From Viola odorata (Eukaryota > Streptophyta > Magnoliopsida > Malpighiales > Violaceae): a DNA stretch of 64,000 nucleotides. Location: NCBI GenBank assembly GCA_963691705.1, contig OY829538.1, positions 28,416,836-28,480,835 of the forward strand. The letters are read 5' to 3'. The translations under genes were made by a program, and so were the position numbers. How positions within the stretch are numbered: position 1 is the first letter of the stretch; each line of letters starts with the position of its first letter. Shown here piece by piece: positions 1 to 11,619 of this stretch. A model generated the notes under the pieces. That model was not told the origin of the DNA. It saw only the letters and a program-made list of their open reading frames with translations, and made no database searches.

Positions 1-261
1 TTAGCTGTAGGAACTGCAATATAGAAAAAAAGGAAGAACCAATAGAAGGTCATTAGAAACCAGTAGTCTCTTTATACCATACGGAGGCATAGGAGTTGAT
101 AAAGAGGGGGACCATGCCTGTTTGCACGTGACAGCCAGTGTCTTGGCCCCAAAATGTGTCTCTAGGATACTGAACTATGGTTTAGTAACGAGGGACACTC
201 TACCATTAGATTCCGTGGTTTCATGGTTTGCTGACGTGTCTCTGTTTGTTTTGTCTTGCAG

Positions 262-358
262 CATACAGTATGTTTTGTCTCAAATTGATGTCTGCATTCA
301 GTATGGAGAAGATGAAGATGTGAAGATCAAAGATATTGATCCTGAAGATGATCAGTAG
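262..358 (+). CDS. 3'-terminal coding exon of an unidentified plant gene (partial)
   Basis: A polypyrimidine-rich stretch ending TTGTCTTGCAG precedes position 262, and the open frame runs to a TAG at 356-358. It gives 31 residues beginning IQYVLSQIDV and ending in a very acidic tail (GEDEDVKIKDIDPEDDQ). The first base completes a split codon. The sequence upstream in the window reads as intron, so the rest of the gene lies to the left. A helical segment followed by an acidic C-terminus is all that can be seen; I do not recognise the family. The gene is convergent with RPL5. Exon status is inferred from the acceptor, codon continuity and the AATAAA downstream. Confidence 0.55.
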
Positions 359-721
359 AAATGACCCATGATAACCTTAAGCTTTTGTTCTAGGAGACGA
401 ATCATTGAGGCACCAATTTCTTCGAGTCAGTGGACTACAAAGTTCCGAGTAACTCCTGGGATTTTTGGATGCTTAGACGTTTTCTGCTGTTCACTTTCTT
501 TTTTCCTTTCATTTTGATGAGGAGAAAAAACATGCTAATCTGCTAAGAAAACTGCTTCTGGAGTTAAAAAACTTTAGAAATTGCTTGACCAACTTTTGAA
601 ATGGAAATGTTGATTATTTATTGGAAAGGAAAAAAAAGGGTGATAAGTAACAAAATTTGGGTTTTTTTGGGGGGGTGTTTATTGGGGGTTGTGGAAATAT
701 GTTATTTGAACATTAAATTTC

Positions 722-727
722 AATAAA
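722..727 (+). terminator. Polyadenylation signal AATAAA of the left-hand gene
   Basis: A canonical AATAAA lies 364 bases after the TAG stop of the terminal exon, in T-rich sequence, which suits a plant 3'UTR of about 380-400 bases. The stretch 359-1092 holds only the two convergent 3'UTRs (this gene and RPL5); I see no other gene in it. Confidence 0.5.
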
Positions 728-1092
728 ACAACATATTGGATGGGGAAAAAACGTCTTCTGAAACATCTGGCTCCCTTACATAATAAGTAACAGTGCCATT
801 CTTTTAGCTACACTACTATATACAGTAATAAAATTTTCAGACTTGCAAAAGTATTTCCATTCACCATGGAAAACAAGAAATAATCGCCAAGAGCCAGGCA
901 ACCTTGTTATCCCACAACATGCACCCATCAAAAGACTAAATTGCATAGAATGGTTTTGGATATTCAACTTGCTAGCATCAGTTCTCATCCAAAATAAAAT
1001 AAACTGAAACCCATCGCATAAACATCTATTCCTCATCTTACTAAATAAAGCGCCAAAATCTTTGGTTACTACCAACACAAACATCAAAAAAT

Positions 1093-3268
<2,176 letters not shown>

Positions 3269-3493
3269 TGGTGACGTAGGGAAGTGTGCAGCAGAGCTTC
3301 AGAGCACGAACTGCAGACTAAAATGGGGTTTGGGTAGAGCCGCTGACGCTTCAATATAAATGACGCCACGCCCTGATGTCTTAAAAAATGCAAATGAACG
3401 GCCACGATTGCTTTCCTTCTGAAACAGCGTCGTTTATTCAATAGGCTACTTTGGGTTGACTGGACCTAAACATTGGGTTAACATTGGAACTTA
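3269..3493 (-). promoter_or_regulatory. RPL5 5'UTR and proximal promoter, bounded by a transposon
   Basis: This 225-base interval separates the RPL5 ATG from the TIR of the mariner-like element. A TATA-like stretch (minus strand ATTTATATT, about 3352-3361) lies roughly 85-90 bases upstream of the ATG, allowing a short 5'UTR. The TATA assignment is by eye only. Regulatory sequence further upstream has been displaced by the insertion or now lies inside the element. Confidence 0.4.
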
Positions 3494-3518
3494 CTCCCTC
3501 TGTCTTAATTTATTAGAC
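3494..3518 (+). repeat. Left TIR of the mariner-like element
   Basis: CTCCCTCTGTCTTAATTTAT followed by TAGAC. It matches the reverse complement of 9791-9815 except for one base (A versus G). Similarity then fades, but TTTTAGGCTT recurs a little further inside both ends. Confidence 0.9.
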
Positions 3519-3653
3519 GCCGGGCCGTGATTCTCGTTGTTTTAGGCTTGTAGCCCACAAGCCCAGTGTGTCAGCCTTTGGTCTGTGGGCCAAGGCAAGT
3601 CATCGTGCAGCTTCTTCTTCTCTCCTTCTGTCTTCTCATTAACAATTGAAAAA

Positions 3654-5209
3654 GGAGTAATGACATTTTACCTCTTATATTCGACCGAAATTGACATTTT
3701 ACATCTTTAACGGAAAAAAGAGCCATAATAAACCCTTTACTCGCCAAAACTGATATTTTACACCCTCCTTTAACATGTGGCTTTTAAATGCTGACGTGGA
3801 TTTTATTTTTGAATTTTTTTCCTTTCATTACATATGTGTCATCCCCGTAAGCACTTCAACACCAGAAATTAATTTTAAAAAATAAAAAATAAAATAATTA
3901 ATTTAAAATTTCAGAAAAATAATATAATTAATGTAGAAAAATAATATAATAAATTTAATTTTTTTAAAAAAAATAACTAATTTAATACAGAAACATAATG
4001 CAATTAAAAAATAATTTAAATCTAAAAAAATAATGTAATTCATTTAAAAAATCCAGGAAAATAATATAATTAATTTCATATAAAATATCCAGAAAAAATA
4101 ATTTAATTAATAATAAAACTACAGAAAAATAATAAAATTAATTTAATTAATCCATAAAAAAAATGTAATTAATTTAAAAATATACAAAAATAGTGTAATT
4201 AATTTGAAAAATCCAGAAGAAAAATGTAATTAATCTTGAAAAAATGTTTAATTAATTTAAAAATTCATAAAATAATATAATTAATTTAATGTAAAAATTA
4301 CAGAAAAATAATACAATTAGTTTAATTAATTTAAAAATCTAATAAATAATATAATTAAATTATAAAATCCAAAAACATGTAATAGAAAAAATGATGTAAG
4401 TAAATCATATAATTAATTTAATTAATTTAATATAAAATATCCAAAAAAATTAATGTAATTAATTTAATGTTACAAATACAGAAAAATAGTACAATTAATT
4501 TAATTAATCCATAAAATAATGTAATTAAATAAGAAAAATAATTTAATTACTTTAAATATATATTAAAATATTTTAATCAATCTAAAAAAATTCTTTAATT
4601 AATTTAAATTCAGAAAAATGTAAGTTAAAAAAATGTAAAAAATAATCAATTTTTCCTATTTAATTACACTATTTTTTATTTTTAAATTAATTACATTATT
4701 TTTATGGATTAATTAAATTATTTGTATTATTTTTATGTAGTTGTTACATTAAATTAATAACATTATTTTTTCTGGATATTTTATATTAAATTAATTATAT
4801 TATTTTTCTGAATTTTTTTAAATGAATTACATAATGTTTTTCATTTAAAATATTTTTTAATTGCATTATGTTTCTGTATTAAATTAGTAACTTTTTTTTT
4901 AAAAATTTAAATTAATTATATTATTTTTCTAGATTAATTATATTATTTTTCTAAAATTTTAAATTAATTATTTTATTTTTTATTTTTTAAATTAATTTCT
5001 GAGGTGGAAATGCTTACGGGATGACACATATGTAATGAAAGGAAAGAAATTCAAAAATAAAATCCACGTCAGCATTTAACAGCCACGTGTTAACGGAGGG
5101 TGTAAAATGTCAGTTTTGGCGAGTAGAGGGTTTATTATGGCTCTTTTTTCCGTTAGAGGTGTAAAATGTCAATTTCGGTCGAGTACAGGGTGTAAAATGC
5201 CATTACCCC
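3654..5209. mobile_element. Non-autonomous Mutator-type foldback element nested in the mariner element
   Basis: The outer ends form a long inverted repeat starting GGRGTAATGNCATTTTAC. The match holds for well over 150 bp, including CGACCGAAATTGACATTTTA and AAAGAGCCATAATAAACCCT on both arms. The arms continue into AT-rich sequence so that most of the 1.56 kb can fold back. Flanks are ATTGAAAAA (3645-3653) and ATTTAAAAA (5210-5218), an 8 of 9 match fitting the 9-bp duplication of Mutator elements. There is no coding potential: the middle is built of short AT-rich repeats around TAATTAATTTAA. The Mutator assignment rests on the 9-bp duplication and long TIRs, not on a transposase. Confidence 0.75.
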
Positions 5210-5426
5210 ATTTAAAAATCCAAAATTAACAAAAATTGCGCCAAAAATTTGGGCATAGTAATTCCCAAATTCAAATTGTGGACTCCTCTTGTGGCCAAAA
5301 ATTGGACTAACTTTGAAATTCAAATTATGGCGTGAAAATGTGGCCTAATTCTAAAATCCAAATTGGCGCTGAAATTATGATTTCTCTATATCAAGTTCTA
5401 AAATCCAAGTCTCTAATTGTCCGATA

Positions 5427-7012
5427 ATGGCTTCTCCTCCTGCTGAAACTATCTTATATTTGTTCGATATGGATTCTCCTCACGTTGACATTAATGAAGT
5501 CCAACCTGAATCTCCTCTGGCAAATTATCCTGGGTTTGACGATTTTGCTTCGGATGGTACATGTTTTTATGAAACCATTGAACAACAAGTAGTCTGCAGT
5601 GATGTAGTTAACCAACACTTTGAGATTCCGGACCTAAACCAGACACTGGGACGAGGTAATTACAGTATTTCCATTTGAAATTGTTATCCTTATTATCCGA
5701 AACCATTATGCTGAATTCATGTATCTTTAATATGGTTAGAGCACAGAAAAGAGCTAACAGGAAGTGAACGACAAGCAGCATATGAAATGCTTTTGGTCAA
5801 AAGTGTGAATGGTGTTCTAAAGCGACACGCAATGAAGGATGTAGCTGACTGTTTTGGAGTGGGAATTCGAACAATACAAAGACTGTGGAAATGTGCAAAA
5901 GAGTCAGACAACCAAGATTACTCAAGTGTAAGAGTGAAGAATTGTGGCCGAAAGAGAGTTGATTTTGATATGGAAAGGATCACGACCATTCCTTTGAAAC
6001 AGAGGACCACATTGAGATCTCTTGCTTTTGCCCTGGGTGTGTCTAGGTCATATCTGCATACTAAATTGAAAGAGGGAGTTATCAAGCGTTATACCAATGC
6101 CAATAAACCAACATTGACAGCAGACAACCTTACCTCCAGATTGAAGTTTTGTCTATCAAGTTTAGACCCAAAAACATTACCACGTGATCCCACATTCAAC
6201 CAGATGGCCAACACTGTGCATATCGATGAGAAGTGGTTCTATTTGACGAAGAGATCACAGACGTATTACCTCATCACGATGAGATTGATCCAGTAAGAAC
6301 CATTAAAAACTCTCATTTTATTCCTAAAATCATGTTTTTAGCTGCTGTAGCGAGGCCAAGATTTGACTCTAACGGCGTGTATACTTTTGACGGAAAGATT
6401 GGAATTTATCCACTTGTTGAAACTGTGGCTACTGTTAGATCCAGTCATAATAGGCCTCGTGGTACGCTCGAAGTTAAACCCATTGTTAACATAACTAGAG
6501 TTGTTATTAGAGAGTTCATGATTACTAAAGTGATTCCCGCCATCTCATCCAAGTGGCCTAGGCAGAGTATAAGAGATGAGATTTCTATTCAGCAAGACAA
6601 TGCCAAGACCCATATACACTCTGATGATGTTGACTTCTTGTGTGCAGTTCAGGAAAGTGGATTAAATCTGACTTTATTTTCCCAACCTCCTAATTCTCCT
6701 GATTTAAACGTCTTAGACTTTGGCTTCTTTAGATCAATTCAATCACTGCAGGAAAAGGATTGTGCAAAATCTACCGATGAATTGATTGTGGCAGTGGAGG
6801 AGGCATACAAAACATTTTCATTCAAGAAGAGCAATCGCATATTTTTAACACTACAGTCCTGTATGGTTGAGATACTGAAATGCCAAGGATCCAACATCTA
6901 CAAGATTCCTCATATGAAGAAGAAACAACTTGAGCGCCAAGGGATTTTACCATCAACTTTGCATTGCAGTCCTGAGCTGTATGCGAATGCCTTAAGTCAT
7001 GTTCCTCCATAA
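5427..7012 (+). pseudogene. Mariner-like DD39D transposase, two exons, one frameshift
   Basis: The transposase would bind the TIRs and cut and rejoin the element at TA. Exon 1 is 5427-5655 (MASPPAETI..., acidic N-terminus) and exon 2 is 5740-7012, joined in frame through a GT-AG intron. The helix-turn-helix DNA-binding region contains VADCFGVGIRTIQRLWK. Catalytic motifs are HIDEKWFYLT (first Asp), QQDNAKTH (second Asp) and NSPDLNVLDFG. The second Asp to the Asp of NVLD has 39 residues between, as in plant mariner transposases. Around 6268-6275, just after the first Asp motif, the frame shifts by one base; the rest is open to the TAA at 7010-7012. One lesion in an otherwise open 1.5 kb points to recent loss of function. 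Confidence 0.9.
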
Positions 7013-7240
7013 AATCACAAGTGCTTGTCTAAACTGTGCGTAGGCTTGAATTTGTTTGTCAATTAATGTATGTCTTTGTTTTTTTTGCAGTGAGCCAAGT
7101 ATTTTGTTCTGAACTTGCTGTCCAGATTGGTCTGCACTTGCTGTCCGAAGGATCTTTTTGTGTGTGAAACAAATATCAGAAATGGATTATGGTTGAGCAT
7201 CATGTGGAAAGATTTTGTTAATTTTTGTAAATGAAGAACT

Positions 7241-7470
7241 TGCTCACATTTTGGACAGCAATTCCCCTGTTTTAATTTATGATTACATTGAGCATCAGGT
7301 GCAAATATGTTGTTTACAATTTGATTCAATTCCCCTGCTCACATTTTGGACAGCAATTTCCCTTTTTTAACTTTCATAATGGTTGTTTACATTGAGGTTA
7401 TGTGCAAATATGTTGTTTACAATTTGATTCAATTCCCGTGTCTCCATTCGGACAACAATTCCCCTATTTA
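7241..7470 (+). repeat. Short tandem repeat (about 100 bp, 2.3 copies) inside the mariner element
   Basis: Units start at 7241, 7336 and 7440 (partial). They share TGCTCACATTTTGGACAGCA, then AATATGTTGTTTACAATTTG, then ATTCAATTCCC. Related shorter pieces (CTTGCTGTCC) occur at 7100-7145. The stretch 7013-7848 lies between the transposase stop and the 3' end of the minus-strand gene; apart from these repeats I see no gene in it. Confidence 0.7.
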
Positions 7471-7848
7471 TACTTACTTTCTTAATTTCTGGAACAGTTA
7501 TATTCTCCCTGATTTTACCAAGAAATTAAATCACAAGACAAAATGAACAAACAAATACAACTTTACTTGAGTAACTCAAATTCAATTGAGGTTTTAACTC
7601 ACACAAGAAACAGAGTACCAAACTACATGTTACATCTAATATACAAATATACTAATACAAGCTATATCTTGAACCCAGATTGCTTTCCAGCAAGGCATCC
7701 TGAATCTTTATAAGCAGTTATCCAAGAACTACTCTAAGCTTGCCATGGCCAGAAGTTGCTTCGCGGAAGGCTGACCGCTCTGGTGAACAAGCAAAAGTGA
7801 GGCTAAGGTAGGTGTCACAGCAGCAATGTTATTGATAGTGAATTTTTT

Positions 7849-9570
7849 TTAACAGTAATAGATTACATGTCTTGATTTCCCTCCTTCAAGCTTCTGTCGC
7901 TTCATGGCCTGGTTCTCATGAGCTAAAGTGGAAGTTCCAGCAGCTTTTTTCACACTAGATGGTTTAATTCCTTGCACAGGTGAGGACTGGGACTGACTCT
8001 TATGCTTCAATGCAGATGGATTCCTGACCAAACTAGCTATGTGTCTAGCTGATTGTTTTTTCTTAGAATCAGTCAACAGGCCTCCCTTTCTAGAAGACAC
8101 TGGGGGTTTTGGTGTGCTGTAAACTTCAGTTTTACTTTTTGCTTCACCAGCAAGCTCAAATTTCAGACCAGAAGCACTGAAAGATAGATAAACCAATTCA
8201 ACAGAAAGAAATACAACCAAAGAGTGACAGATAGAATGTACCTTCTGTTTCCTTAAGAATCTTTCCTTACAATTATTTGAAATCTTGATAACAAAAAAAG
8301 CAAAGAGTGACAAATAGAATGTACCTTCTGTTTCCTTCTTATTCATCAGCACTTTTACCCATAGAAACCTGAAATATTCATAACTTCATCAGACCGCAAC
8401 AGAACATGATAAAAAACACAGCAATCAACCCAAAAGAAATATCCACTCACAACATTTTGAAGGTTAGGGTTGTTTTCTTTATTTGCCTCACTGAATGTAG
8501 TTTCTTCTTCCATTGCTTTTGAGGAAGATCTGACCTCTGGTTTACATTTGTAATTATAAATGGCGAGTAAGTATTTGTTTCAACTTGTTGATAAAAAATA
8601 CACAGCATACAGAACTGAAGTGAGGCCTGTTGACTGACCCACATTTCTTTTTTCTTTGGATAATCTAAAACTCCCCTACTCCGAGTGATACATTGGGCAG
8701 TTAATATATACCAAGCCAAGCTCCAGAACTGAAGTATACAGCAGGATTGACAAGGCAATTCAAGCAGCATAACAAGATCAACCGGAACTAAGAAGAGAGG
8801 CATAACAGCAATGTACAAGTACCAAACAGAACATGTATAAGTGGCATTTACACATCTAAATATTCTCCAGCAATACACACGAACAGAACAAAACAGATAT
8901 GCAAAATACATTAACCATTGCAAACAAAAGAGACAGAACAAACCTTAAAATTCAATTGCTTTGTAAATGGATTCATAATATTTGTTCCTGAATAAAACCC
9001 TAAACCAAAATTCAAACTAATTTAAGACCAAAATATGAAGACCCAAATCCCATTCATAAAACCCTAAACCAAAAATTAGCAACCAAGTGAAGACCAACAT
9101 ATATACTACACCCAAAACCCAATCACAAGTGGAGTTTAGTACAAACCTGGTACACGGATCAAATCAAGACCCTTGTCTTCTTTCGTAGCCGGAATCACTG
9201 CAGAAGGAACGTCAATTGTTGGATGGGCATTTATTTCCAGATCCAAATTGCCTTTCTTTTTCGTCTTGGCCAACGCTCTCCGTGCAAAAAATCCCTTATT
9301 TTTTGCCAGAACTTGCTCCTCTTCAACAGTAAACCCTAAATCCTCATAGACTTCTTGCCTAGCCACACTCTTCTCTTCAATATCCTTGACAATTTTCATT
9401 TCATCCACGCCGCATGGAAGAGAGTCCTCAACGAACATATTGTCGTTCTCATCAAACTGGACACAACTTTCAGCCTCAAAATCTTCACCAAAAATGGGGA
9501 GATACATCTCGGCATCCTCAAAATCATTGTAGCAATCAGGCTGGTTGTCTTCATAATTAATTCCATCCAT
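7849..9570 (-). pseudogene. Multi-exon gene of unknown function carried by the mariner element, with one in-frame stop
   Basis: Minus-strand exons that join in phase with GT-AG borders: 9147-9570 (ATG at 9568-9570, MDGINYEDNQPD..., strongly acidic), 8944-8987 (NIMNPFTKQLNF), 8451-8534 (EEETTFSEANKENNPNLQNV), 8325-8368 (VSMGKSADE) and 7849-8176 (GLKFELAGEAKSK..., basic and Ser/Lys/Gln-rich, ending KRQKLEGGKSRH). A TAA at 8339-8341 in the fourth exon breaks the frame; reading resumes in phase afterwards. Another exon may follow a GT after SRH. The last exon faintly recalls plant TPX2-type spindle proteins, but only from memory, so no name is given. The gene reads towards the transposase and its 5' end lies just inside the right TIR, as in a captured host gene. 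Confidence 0.5.
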
Positions 9571-9790
9571 TTTATTTTGAGAGAAGGTTGAGAGAATTGA
9601 GAGAAAGATGAAGAGAAGGTTGAGAGAAAGATGAAAAGAGATGAGGAGAAGATGGAGAGTGGGTGTCAGATTTTGTACTCCCCGCAATTTCCTTCTAAGC
9701 ATTGGCCAATACGACGTCGTTCAAAGGGGCAAATGTGTAAAAAAATAAAACAACGTCAATTAATTGTGGAAATGATTTTAAGCCTAAAAA

Positions 9791-9815
9791 GTCTAATAAA
9801 CTAAGACAGAGGGAG
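9791..9815 (-). repeat. Right TIR of the mariner-like element
   Basis: Reads, in reverse complement, CTCCCTCTGTCTTAGTTTAT then TAGAC, the inverted partner of the left end. The TA that follows is also the first two bases of the 9-bp target duplication of the neighbouring MULE. Confidence 0.9.
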
Positions 9816-9824
9816 TAATTTTTA

Positions 9825-10265
9825 GGGGAAAAGACAGATTGGCAATCCAGAAGATGTTTAATTAGACAATTTAACCACCCACGTTTCAAAGTGACCAAAT
9901 TGGCACCGCACCCAATATTTCTCCGTCATAATTTAACACCCAACGTTTCTATCATTAGAGAATTAAGCCATCATGCCACCCACTTATCAACAACCCTTCA
10001 CTGACACCGTGAGGACTCTTATTTTCGCTCCAAAATCCTCCGTCAAGTTGTTGGCTACAGAAGCGACAAAAAACCCTAAGCAAGAAAGGGGAAGAAGGGT
10101 CGCAAAACCCTAAGCAAGAAGTGAGCTGTTTGGTGAACGGAAGTGGCTGGAATTCTTCAGAGATTTTAATCACAAGGGATTTGCTTGGCGGGTTGTCGAA
10201 CTCATCCAACGGGGGCAACAACAATTCCAAATTCTGCATCTCCCTCATTGAGCATGGGAATTGAA
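9825..10265 (+). repeat. MULE left TIR, outer part
   Basis: Matches 28977-28642 and then 27138 downward in inverted orientation. Shared blocks include CCACCCACTTATCAACAACC, GGTTTTGCGACC and GAGCATGGGAATTG. Retrotransposon A begins at 10266. The matching text continues at 23214 with GCAATTCCAAATTCTTTTCT, so the two pieces were once adjacent. Confidence 0.8.
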
Positions 10266-10948
10266 TGATACGAGCACGGATGCTCTAGGCGCACCGTCTC
10301 ATGAGTTGGCCGCGCAAGGCATGACAAAGCCCACGCACACGCCCGCGCCAACCCTAGCAACCCATGAGCGCGCTAGCGCGCGCACAAGGCCCATGCCTCA
10401 AGGCCTCGCGCCCACCAAGCCCGACAGCCCACCCCTTTGTCCAAGGGTATTTTAGGTTGCTGATTTCAGAATTGTAATAATTCACAAGCTATAAATAGTA
10501 GGACATAGCCTCTTTTATAGCTTGTCTTTGAATCAAGTGAATCTTTTCTAAAGGCCAATTAGTTTAAGTAATTAGGGTTAGGTTTTCCTAGGGCTCTTCA
10601 AGCCGTCTCCCTCCTTCTTGATCAAGCAGCCGATTTGCTCACACATGTTAGTGAGAGGGCCGGTTCTGATTTAAGAGATCCTTGTAGTTCATAGAAAGGT
10701 TGCTTTGCCCTTGTTGCAAAGAGGGTTTTCTCTTCTTCAAGTTAATATATGCATACCTTCAATACATCTCTATCCTTCCTTCCATATTAAACCGCTGCCT
10801 AAAATACTCCATCTAAATCATCTAAACACTCCATTGAAACACCTAAGTACCTTCATCCGAACCAGCAACCAACCTCTCACAAGGGGACTAGATCTGAGGC
10901 TGCTTTCAATCCGTTCATCTTCTCCAAAACAGAGGCTGAATCGTATCA
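10266..10948 (+). repeat. 5' LTR of retrotransposon A
   Basis: 683 bp with short terminal inversion TGATAC...GTATCA. The first 180 bases are GC-rich with several GCGCGC runs; the rest is AT-rich. A TATA box TATAAATA at 10490-10497 is the likely U3 promoter. The closely matching second copy is split over 14192-14364 and 22700-23209 (its TATA box is at 22751-22758). Confidence 0.85.
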
Positions 10949-10950
10949 AG

Positions 10951-10962
10951 TGGTAGCGGAGC
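10951..10962 (+). other. Primer-binding site of retrotransposon A
   Basis: TGGTAGCGGAGC begins two bases after the 5' LTR. It resembles the initiator-Met tRNA site TGGTATCAGAGC common in plant LTR elements, with two mismatches. The same 12 bases follow the 5' LTRs of B and C. The stretch 10963-11619 is leader with no gene seen. Confidence 0.7.
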
Positions 10963-11619
10963 ACCAATCGTCCTCTAGGTTGGTCGAAATTTTTTCTCTC
11001 TTTGCTGATTTTTCATGGTCGTTCCCCTATATTGAAAAACATCATTTTCTTGCCATTTCCACGGTTCAAACACATTATCCTTCCATATCTACGGTGGAAA
11101 TATTGTTTTCTACCATCAACTGCCTTCCTTTTTCAATCCAAGCAATTTTGGATTTTAGGTCAAAATTCGTCTTCTAGTGATTTGATCTTGCACAAACACT
11201 TTTGCTGAATTGATTTGTGTTTTTGGTGCTAGTTATGACTTAAATCTTCATCTTCTTGGTATTATTTGTTGCTGAATTTATTGGAGCATCCTATGGTTGC
11301 CTTGAGAGCCATGTGGACTTGTTTGTTTGGTAGCTAAGTGGTTCCAAATTGTTACTCTCTTCCTAGCCGGCCACATTACCCTCATTGTGAGCCAAGCATT
11401 TCAGCTTGCTCACTACTCCATCTTTCCCTAGCCGGCCCTAGGACACACACACTTAGCCCCCTCTTGCTTGTCATACACATTGTCACTCCTTGTCATTCAG
11501 TTTGCTCTTGATACTTGTCACACATTTACCAACTACAAGTCATACAATCAAAATTTGGCATTTAGTGAAAAATAATTTTTGTTTTTCTACTACTTGTCTT
11601 TCACTTATAAACATCAAAT

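Larger units (their letters stand above)
3494..9815. mobile_element. Mariner-like (Tc1/mariner, DD39D) element, 6.3 kb, with nested insertion and extra gene
   Basis: The ends are near-perfect inverted repeats of 25 bp starting CTCCCTCTGTCTTA, with one mismatch. Each is flanked by TA (3492-3493 and 9816-9817), the target duplication of Tc1/mariner elements. This terminal sequence is also that of plant Stowaway MITEs. Inside are a foldback element (3654-5209), the + strand transposase (5427-7012), short tandem repeats (7241-7470) and a minus-strand multi-exon gene of unknown function (7849-9570). The usual plant mariner is, from memory, about 3-5 kb, so this one is enlarged by the foldback insertion and the extra gene. 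Because the transposase is frameshifted, this copy is probably no longer autonomous. Confidence 0.9.

Noticed and set aside
122..261. Open frame leading into the first exon (MHVTASVLAPKC...)
   Set aside because: It reads through what looks like intron: a T-rich acceptor TTGTCTTGCAG ends at 261, and the composition before it is not protein-like.
7849..8176. Naming the mariner cargo gene TPX2
   Set aside because: Only a recalled likeness of the last exon supports it; the N-terminal exons do not resemble TPX2.
10266..10956. ORFs in the A LTR (MNDTSTDALGAPSHE..., MPLLQRGFSLLQ...)
   Set aside because: They lie in LTR sequence; the second recurs in the 3' LTR (22966) only because the LTR is repeated.
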